From NCBI GenBank assembly GCA_019752555.1, contig JAIELY010000019.1, forward strand, positions 1 through 45,488: a stretch of DNA of 45,488 nucleotides, given 5' to 3'. Numbering within the stretch: position 1 is the stretch's first letter; the number at the start of each line of letters is the position of its first letter. Source of the stretch: Rhabdochlamydiaceae bacterium (GTDB taxonomy: Bacteria > Chlamydiota > Chlamydiia > Chlamydiales > Rhabdochlamydiaceae). Below the pieces are notes generated by a model that worked only from the letters and a program-made list of their open reading frames with translations, had not been told where the DNA came from and searched no databases. This document shows, one piece after another, positions 40,130-45,488 of this stretch. Position numbers and translations under genes: made by a program.

Positions 40130-42449
40130 CGAAGAACATCTCCATGCTTTGAACAAAAAACTTATTGCGCTCTTTTTTGCGCGCTTCGACAAGCTGATTC
40201 AAAAATTCTGGGATATCGCCGGGTCTTTTTTTAAGCTCTTCGGTTCGGATCTGGATCAGCTCCTCTTCCGGATCGAGAACGATGGTCGGAGTAATAAAAA
40301 TAAACATCTCAGTACTGTCATTTGTAAGCTGCGTGGCTCCAAATAATTTCCCAACGCCTGGAATTTCACCTAAAAAGGGAACTTTTTGTTCTTTATCGCT
40401 CGACTGTTTACGGCGCAATCCCCCGAGAATAATTGTCTGCCCATCGACAACACGCACTTCATTCTGGATCTGCCTTCTATGAACAAGAGGCTGATCGTTT
40501 TGGTGCTCTTTGCGAGGGGTATCAAAAGAGAGATCCGTTTGAAGGGTCACAAACCCTTTGACCTCGCCTGTCATATCGTCCGGAGAGTCGGTAAGATTGA
40601 CCGTGGGAGTTATTTTTAAAGTGATCCCATACTGGGAGCGGGTAAAGGATTTTTCAAATGCGATCCCTTTATTAGTGTCAATCGGCGCTGCGCCATTATT
40701 AATTGAGATCTCCTCTACAATGGAAATCATACAAGGGGTCTGATTGACAGTGATGACAGAGGGAGCTGCGTTAAGCTGGATGTCCTCTTGCGTCATCAAA
40801 AAGCTATAAGCAAGATCATACGCGGGAAAATGCTTGGAGCTATGCCCATGGAGCAAAAACTGAAGCACGCCTCCATTGCCGTGGGGAGCATGGGCATCTT
40901 CATAACGGACTCCATTTTTCTTTGAGCCTAGCTTAAGAAGATTAAGGCCGTAGCTATTTTGATTGTTATACCGTTTTTCAAAGAGCAGAACTTCGATTTG
41001 GACCATTTTTTTAGGCACGTCCAATTTGCGGAGCAGGTCTTTGACTTTTGCTAACACATCCCGCCTAATCACCATGAGAATATTGCCCGTTTTAGGATCG
41101 GGGATAAAATGGTCATTATTACGACTTTCGTTGGCTTCTAACGCCGCTGTATTAGCAGATTTAAGGGGGGTGGGGGCAACCACAAGGGGAGGGGTGGGCG
41201 CATATCCATCAGGGGTTTTAAATTGAGCGCCTTGCGATTGGAAATTGAGGTCGATGCTCTCTCTTCCGGTATCGGTGGCTGCAAAGACAAGCGAATTGTA
41301 CACTTTTTCCAAAACCTTTGCGAGGTCATCGGGATTGCTGTGGCGGCATTGGTAAAGGTGGACCGTCATTTCTGCGGGGTCCTGCATTTGCCCTTCTGTA
41401 TCGTGAACGATCTTTTCCGCGCGCGCAACGACATCCTCTTGCCCAATCAAGATGAGAGAATTGCCATGGCCAAGGGAGAAAATATTTAATCCTTCTTGAT
41501 CCGCCTTTCCAAAGGGAGGGCGGCTTTTTTCTAACGCCTCGCCAAAGAAAGCTTGAAGGATTTTCTCCATTTCTTTGACAGCCATTTTATTAATCGAAAC
41601 AACCCGAGACACTTTCCCTTTGCCATCGCTCCAAACAGAGCGGTAAAGGTCGAGAAGCTTTTGCACTTCATCTTTGGAGGCAACGATCGCAATTTTAGGT
41701 CCCACTTGATAGATAAACGTCTGTTTAGTATCGGCAAACCTCTCAAAAAATTGGAAGGTGCTCTTTACTTGCTCGACAGGAGGGGAAAAGACGTAAAACA
41801 AACGGGAGTGATCCGCGATCCAATGGAGATCTTCGGGGGTGGAAGCGATATGCCGCACTGCGGAAGGGTCTTGTTTGAGAAGAAAGAGCTGTCTTGCGTA
41901 AGGATTGACTTTCTTAACGCCGATTCCATTATGAGCTAAAATAATCTCTAAAACATCTCCCCATGATTCGCGTGGGATGGGAATATTGGAATGCATATTG
42001 AGCTTGGTCGTCATCAGCTCAGGAGGGATCACATAGAGATAATCAAGAGAACCAAACTCCATCACAAGCTGGTTCAGGGTGGTCTCTTCTTGGTCCCAGA
42101 GCGCATACCCTTCTTCGTCTTTTTTCGAATCTTCAACAGATGCTGAGCGCCACCTATTTTCCAGCTCGAGCATCTCTTGCTTAATGGCATTGACTCTCTT
42201 GAGCAAATCGAAATATTCTTCTTCTTGCGCGCCGCTCTCTTTAAGATGCGCCACTTGGGAGTAGCATGTATCGAGATCCTGACGCAGGGAAACTAAATTT
42301 TTGTTTACCTCGCGCAAAAGTGTATCGATATTCATTTCACTCTCGCCCGGCTTTGCGCTTCCAGAGGCGAGCTTATCGGCAATCGTCTGGGAAAAGCCCG
42401 CGGGCAGGATCAGAGAAAGGGCTGCTAATACCATTAATCTTGTTTTCAT
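40116..42449 (-). CDS. gspD: Type II secretion outer membrane secretin GspD
   Basis: The 777-residue protein begins with a signal peptide (MKTRLMVLAALSLILPAGFS). A helical, coiled region follows (about 38-110), then N-domains with ring-building motifs (for example VVSINKMAVKEMEKILQAFFGEAL and VHLYQCRHSNPDDLAKVLEKVYNS). The C-terminal secretin domain (about 480-730) has VQIEVLLFEKRYNNQN, APSVITVNQTPCMISIVEEI and QTIILGGLRRKQSSDKEQKVPFLGEIPGVGKLFG, the last being the secretin signature. It forms the outer membrane channel. Its ATG overlaps the upstream gene stop by 4 bases. Confidence 0.95.
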   Translation of the reverse strand: MKTRLMVLAALSLILPAGFSQTIADKLASGSAKPGESEMNIDTLLREVNKNLVSLRQDLDTCYSQVAHLKESGAQEEEYFDLLKRVNAIKQEMLELENRWRSASVEDSKKDEEGYALWDQEETTLNQLVMEFGSLDYLYVIPPELMTTKLNMHSNIPIPRESWGDVLEIILAHNGIGVKKVNPYARQLFLLKQDPSAVRHIASTPEDLHWIADHSRLFYVFSPPVEQVKSTFQFFERFADTKQTFIYQVGPKIAIVASKDEVQKLLDLYRSVWSDGKGKVSRVVSINKMAVKEMEKILQAFFGEALEKSRPPFGKADQEGLNIFSLGHGNSLILIGQEDVVARAEKIVHDTEGQMQDPAEMTVHLYQCRHSNPDDLAKVLEKVYNSLVFAATDTGRESIDLNFQSQGAQFKTPDGYAPTPPLVVAPTPLKSANTAALEANESRNNDHFIPDPKTGNILMVIRRDVLAKVKDLLRKLDVPKKMVQIEVLLFEKRYNNQNSYGLNLLKLGSKKNGVRYEDAHAPHGNGGVLQFLLHGHSSKHFPAYDLAYSFLMTQEDIQLNAAPSVITVNQTPCMISIVEEISINNGAAPIDTNKGIAFEKSFTRSQYGITLKITPTVNLTDSPDDMTGEVKGFVTLQTDLSFDTPRKEHQNDQPLVHRRQIQNEVRVVDGQTIILGGLRRKQSSDKEQKVPFLGEIPGVGKLFGATQLTNDSTEMFIFITPTIVLDPEEELIQIRTEELKKRPGDIPEFLNQLVEARKKERNKFFVQSMEMFFGGKS

Positions 42450-43777
42450 GAAGTCCCCGCGTCAGAAAAGAAAAACCATAGAGGAAGAACCGACTTTGTG
42501 GCAAATGGGAGTTTGCGTTTTCGATGAGTTTTACTGGTTTTTTTTTCAGAATCGATCGGAAGGGAAAGAGGCTGGCTTTGGGTGCGCATCTCATCAAAGA
42601 GGTGTCCTTTGAAAACCCAACGCCCCTGCTCTTTTTCCAATTTATCAAAAATTAAAAGCTCACCGCGCATTCTATGGGACAGACAACGTTCGATATCTTC
42701 TTTTTTACGCAGAATCCGCCAACCGGAAGAGGTCTTTAGGGCCCAATCTCCTTGGCGTAAGATCAGCCGCTTTTTTCCAAGCAAACAACTGACCTGCGTA
42801 GCGGTTCTCAGGCGCAGAGCTGTCGGCATCCCATCCATTTTACCGTTGAACTTTTGCGGGTGCTCTAAGGGCAGACTGAGCTGCAGGGGATAATAGCCTG
42901 TCTCATCCCACGCGGACACCTCAATGCCTTTAGCTGTTGCTGCCTTGACAAGCGCTACAGGATGGCCGAGGGTGATGTCATCTGGTTCGACAACTTTCCA
43001 CTCCTGTCCCTTCCAGACCAATTGATCCCCAGAGGAAACAAAACAGGCATAAGCTACTCCCTCATGAGAGAACTCAAGCTTGAATTTTTCTTTTACTGCT
43101 TGATATTCCCGCCCTCCGTATTTTTGAAGGAGCAGGTCTTGCCCCCACGCTCTAGCCCCTTTTAAGGTATGAGCAAAATTCAAACTCGAATTAAAAGCAG
43201 ATTTAAGCCCTAGGGGATTGGGCTGCACAAAAAACTGCCCCTTCTCTTCACTGTGGGGGGTATCGAAAGATCCTAGCTTACGCCCCACTTCAACAAGAAC
43301 TCCCCCCTCATCAAGCAAGATCGGTTTAACCCAGATCGCCTGCGGAGCATCTGAAAACACAAAACCATCCCCCTCTTTGACAGAATCCAAAAACAGGGTT
43401 TTTCCATTGATCAGATGCTTTTGTTCTTTGGTGTTTTTTAAACTAAGCAATAGAGAGGCTTCTTTCTGAGAGATATCGGGACGGCTGTTATAAGCTATGA
43501 TCACAAGATCGCGGGCAATCTCAGAGACCCACCCATAGGTTGCATGTGGATTTAACGTCAGAGCGCCTGTTCCAATCGCTTCATACGAAAAGGGGGGCGC
43601 CGATTGGGAGAGCGCTCTTGCACTGCTAATCTCGATCCCTTCGTCCGCTTCCCAGGGGTATAGCTGAATGAAAAGAAACCAGCCTAGGAAAAATAAGCCA
43701 ATCGCTGCTGCAATCCCAATACAAGCGCCCTTTAATAGGCGGTCAATATTCCATCGGGAGTAAGCCAAAATCTTCAC
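42446..43777 (-). CDS. Single-pass membrane protein in the GspC position of the type II operon
   Basis: About 443 residues from a GTG at 43777 with AAGGA upstream; a TTG at 43825 is also in frame. After a short basic start comes one membrane segment (GACIGIAAAIGLFFLGWFLFIQL), and the rest is periplasmic-looking: beta-rich and with no Cys pairs. It overlaps gspD by 4 bases and is the first gene of the operon. In type II systems that place and topology belong to GspC, the inner-membrane partner of the secretin. I cannot recognise a GspC HR domain from the sequence, so the role is inferred from order and topology only. Confidence 0.68.
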   Translation of the reverse strand: MKILAYSRWNIDRLLKGACIGIAAAIGLFFLGWFLFIQLYPWEADEGIEISSARALSQSAPPFSYEAIGTGALTLNPHATYGWVSEIARDLVIIAYNSRPDISQKEASLLLSLKNTKEQKHLINGKTLFLDSVKEGDGFVFSDAPQAIWVKPILLDEGGVLVEVGRKLGSFDTPHSEEKGQFFVQPNPLGLKSAFNSSLNFAHTLKGARAWGQDLLLQKYGGREYQAVKEKFKLEFSHEGVAYACFVSSGDQLVWKGQEWKVVEPDDITLGHPVALVKAATAKGIEVSAWDETGYYPLQLSLPLEHPQKFNGKMDGMPTALRLRTATQVSCLLGKKRLILRQGDWALKTSSGWRILRKKEDIERCLSHRMRGELLIFDKLEKEQGRWVFKGHLFDEMRTQSQPLSLPIDSEKKTSKTHRKRKLPFATKSVLPLWFFFSDAGTS

Positions 43778-43983
43778 GAAAAGCACTTCCTTAACGACAT
43801 GATCAGCCGTTTCCAAAGTAAACAAGTCTATAAGATTCTGGAAAAAATCTGAAGCTCAATCCAAAAAGCCCGCAAATAAACAGAGTTGCTAAAAATTATT
43901 TAATTAATTACATTAAGATATAAGGAAGAGAATTATCTATATCTCTGTGCACCACACAGAAATTTAAAGTAAAAGGCGGACAT

Positions 43984-44361
43984 ATGGAAGAAAACAAAAA
44001 CAAAGAGGGCGTTTCAGTGAAAGAGCTCGAAAATTTTGCAAAAAAGCATCGGTTCGAAGTCTTTTTTTGCTTGAGTTTTATCCTAGCCGGCATTTTCGGA
44101 TCGGCAATCTATAGCATGATGTGGCTGATTAGCGCCGTTGTGATCGGAGCGATCATCGGCATGCTTCTTGCTCAAAAAGTGGCAGGACTCTCTAGAAGCG
44201 CTCTGCAGTTCATCTTTAAGCAAGAGACGACAACGCAGCTGGTGTTAGGGATTGTTCTTTTGGTGGTTTCTATTTTCTTGAGCCCGCTCATTTTCCTTTT
44301 GATCGGATTGCATGGGGGCAAAGACATGTATATGTCAGCAAGAGAGTCTGGGCCTAAGTAA
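43984..44361 (+). CDS. Small integral membrane protein, unknown function
   Basis: 125 residues. A charged N-terminus (EENKNKEGVSVKELENFAKKH) precedes two adjacent hydrophobic segments (about 30-60), a short polar loop, and a third segment (LVLGIVLLVVSIFLSPLIFLLIGL). AAAGGCGGA lies just before the ATG. It is transcribed away from the type II operon. There is no signal peptide and no recognised family. The 206-base gap to the divergent gene holds short AT-rich inverted repeats that could be regulatory (GATATA/TATATC near 43916-43951 and TCTGTG/CACAGA). Confidence 0.7.
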   Translation: MEENKNKEGVSVKELENFAKKHRFEVFFCLSFILAGIFGSAIYSMMWLISAVVIGAIIGMLLAQKVAGLSRSALQFIFKQETTTQLVLGIVLLVVSIFLSPLIFLLIGLHGGKDMYMSARESGPK

Positions 44362-44364
44362 AGG

Positions 44365-45147
44365 TTAACCTTCCTCCAGCTCCCTCTTGCGCTGCTGAAT
44401 AAATTCGACAAGAGAGACCTCTCCGTCTTGAAAAGTCCGCGCGAGCGCGAGGTAGGCCTCTGGATCGTAAGTCTTTGATGAAGAAGAAGGAACTCCGGAC
44501 CATCCGGCATTTTTGAAAAGCTCATTCCACGCAAGGAGCTCTCCTTCTTTTGTTCCAGCTTCTCTTTCCAAGGAAGCGATGCGCAGCAAGTTGTACGCAT
44601 AGAGCAAATGGCCGGAGCGAACCATTTTATCGCGGCTTTCCCAAAAAGCGAGATCCTTTTCCATCGCAGTCTTTAATTCCTTCGCAGAGCTCAGCGCTTC
44701 TTTAAACTTCCCATTTACAATCCGAAGAGAATTTTGAGAAAACTGGGTATAGTAAGGAGAAAGCAGATGTTCTGTGCGTTTTAAGCTACGCGCAGCGTAA
44801 CTCAAGCCCCTCTTGGAATCCTCGACTGCCAAACAGCGCTGGGCAATGAGAGCGCCGAACTTTGCTTGGAGCTCAGGATGGCGGTTTAAGGGCTTTTCTA
44901 ACTCTTTAAATAACACTCCATCAGCTGCAGCTGCAGAAATCCATGCAGAATAGGCTGCCTGCGCCGCCAAAAAATCCGATTTTCTTTGAGCCTCGAAACG
45001 CCCCGAGAGTTGAAAGAGGCAAAAGAGAAGGACTATCAGAGTGACAAGCGAAGCCAATAGGATTTTACTGTGTTCGGAAACAAAATCTACCGCAAGCGTC
45101 TTAGCAAGCGCAACTCTGCCGATGGGCAATCTCCCTTGTCCTGACAT
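44365..45147 (-). CDS. Single-pass membrane protein with helical (TPR-like) C-terminal part
   Basis: 260 residues. A short cytosolic N-terminus precedes one membrane segment (ILLASLVTLIVLLFCLFQL). A helical part of about 200 residues follows, with repeats such as AQAAYSAWISAAAADGVLFKELEKPLNRHPELQAKFGALIAQRCL and EAYLALARTFQDGEVSLVEFIQQ. The layout recalls YfgM-type inner-membrane TPR proteins that work with periplasmic chaperones, but sequence identity to that family cannot be judged here. It ends 4 bases after the convergent small membrane gene. The start ATG has GGAGGT upstream. Confidence 0.75.
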   Translation of the reverse strand: MSGQGRLPIGRVALAKTLAVDFVSEHSKILLASLVTLIVLLFCLFQLSGRFEAQRKSDFLAAQAAYSAWISAAAADGVLFKELEKPLNRHPELQAKFGALIAQRCLAVEDSKRGLSYAARSLKRTEHLLSPYYTQFSQNSLRIVNGKFKEALSSAKELKTAMEKDLAFWESRDKMVRSGHLLYAYNLLRIASLEREAGTKEGELLAWNELFKNAGWSGVPSSSSKTYDPEAYLALARTFQDGEVSLVEFIQQRKRELEEG

Positions 45148-45488
45148 ACCTCCTCCACATTTACAGCCCTAGTGTTATTTCCAAGAATTCCCTATCCCCG
45201 CGGCTAGGGTCAAACCCCACGGCGCTGGACGATCGTAAAGTGAGCTGTGCAGAATGCGACACAGCTCACTTTACGAGGGTTCAGCCCCGGCCGCTCTCAC
45301 GCAGCCACAGTGGCAGAGATTTCTGAGAAACAACGCTAGTATAGAATCCCCTCCAATAATCAAAAAGGGATTTCTTTTGTCCAGGGCAAGAGCTGTTATA
45401 AGGCTTAACAAAACTCCTTTAGAGCATTTATTTCTCACCGAATAGAAAGTGTCCCAAGGAAATTTTTCTACCAACAGGTCCATTAATT
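45148..45488. other. Window-end region with no supported gene
   Basis: It holds the promoter and ribosome site of the gene at 44365-45147, the perfect 17-bp inverted repeat at 45233-45276 and several short GC-rich hairpins. A 70-codon minus-strand frame (45271-45483) runs towards the window edge but has no recognised motif; it could be a partial gene or chance. No tRNA or known structured RNA was recognised. Confidence 0.55.
45233..45276. repeat. Perfect 17-bp inverted repeat
   Basis: Arms 45233-45249 (TCGTAAAGTGAGCTGTG) and 45260-45276 (CACAGCTCACTTTACGA) pair without mismatch around a 10-base loop. There is no T run on either side, so it is not a standard terminator. It could be a structured RNA element, a protein-binding site or a repeat of a dispersed family. 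Confidence 0.85.

Noticed and set aside
45271-45483. 70-codon minus-strand frame near the right edge
   Set aside because: No motif, no clear ribosome site, and its stop lies in the inverted repeat. It may be a partial gene, but it cannot be supported.

Overview
The window looks like part of the chromosome of a Chlamydia-related bacterium (phylum Chlamydiota, probably an environmental or amoeba-associated lineage of the Simkania/Parachlamydia kind). The clues are: a type II secretion operon in the order gspD-E-F-G; uvrD and rpoN close together, as I recall them in Chlamydia trachomatis; a tandem family of Lpg1974-type outer membrane proteins, a family expanded in Simkania and its relatives; a PEBP/YbcL protein; and several likely host-interaction proteins (Ser/Thr kinases, a polyserine protein, a MORN-repeat protein). 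No rRNA or tRNA gene was found, so the assignment rests on gene content and order.

Layout. (1) 1-3092: an AT-rich operon cut by the left edge. It encodes the C-terminus of an E1-like (ThiF/MccB) adenylyltransferase, an MFS exporter, a GNAT acetyltransferase and an S66 LD-carboxypeptidase, all overlapping. This is the gene set of a microcin C-type peptidyl-nucleotide antibiotic cluster (MccB, MccC, MccE C-domain, MccF). The peptide gene mccA would lie upstream, outside the window. (2) 3142-12637: a GC-richer core with uvrD, a family 9 glycosyltransferase, three tandem outer membrane beta-barrel genes, rpoN, a membrane-attached HExxH metallopeptidase and an OmpR-type response regulator. (3) 12664-22493: an NFACT-domain protein, a HicAB toxin-antitoxin pair with an operator lying over its promoter, an MFS transporter, a glycine-zipper lipoprotein, a TPR membrane protein, a protein of about 1156 residues with polyserine tracts, and a DMT-type transporter. 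(4) 22779-28002: a translationally coupled operon of a TPR protein, a VWA-domain membrane protein and rsmD. (5) 28116-32731: three related Ser/Thr kinases in an AT-rich patch, with near-consensus promoters and a strong terminator. All three lack the usual VAIK lysine but carry a lysine in the glycine-rich loop where eukaryotic WNK kinases have theirs. (6) 32730-36409: a MORN-repeat exported protein, a small membrane protein and a PEBP-family protein. (7) 36437-43777: a type II secretion operon on the minus strand (GspC-position protein, GspD, E, F, G and a GspH-like pseudopilin). (8) 43984-45488: two small membrane-protein genes and a gene-poor end with a perfect 17-bp inverted repeat.

How it fits together: the type II system and the beta-barrels serve the cell envelope, while RpoN and the response regulator are regulators. 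The kinases and the polyserine protein look like candidate secreted effectors. The microcin C-like cluster would make, export and detoxify a Trojan-horse antibiotic, which is unexpected in an intracellular bacterium. The two most notable findings are this cluster and the WNK-like lysine-shifted kinase trio.
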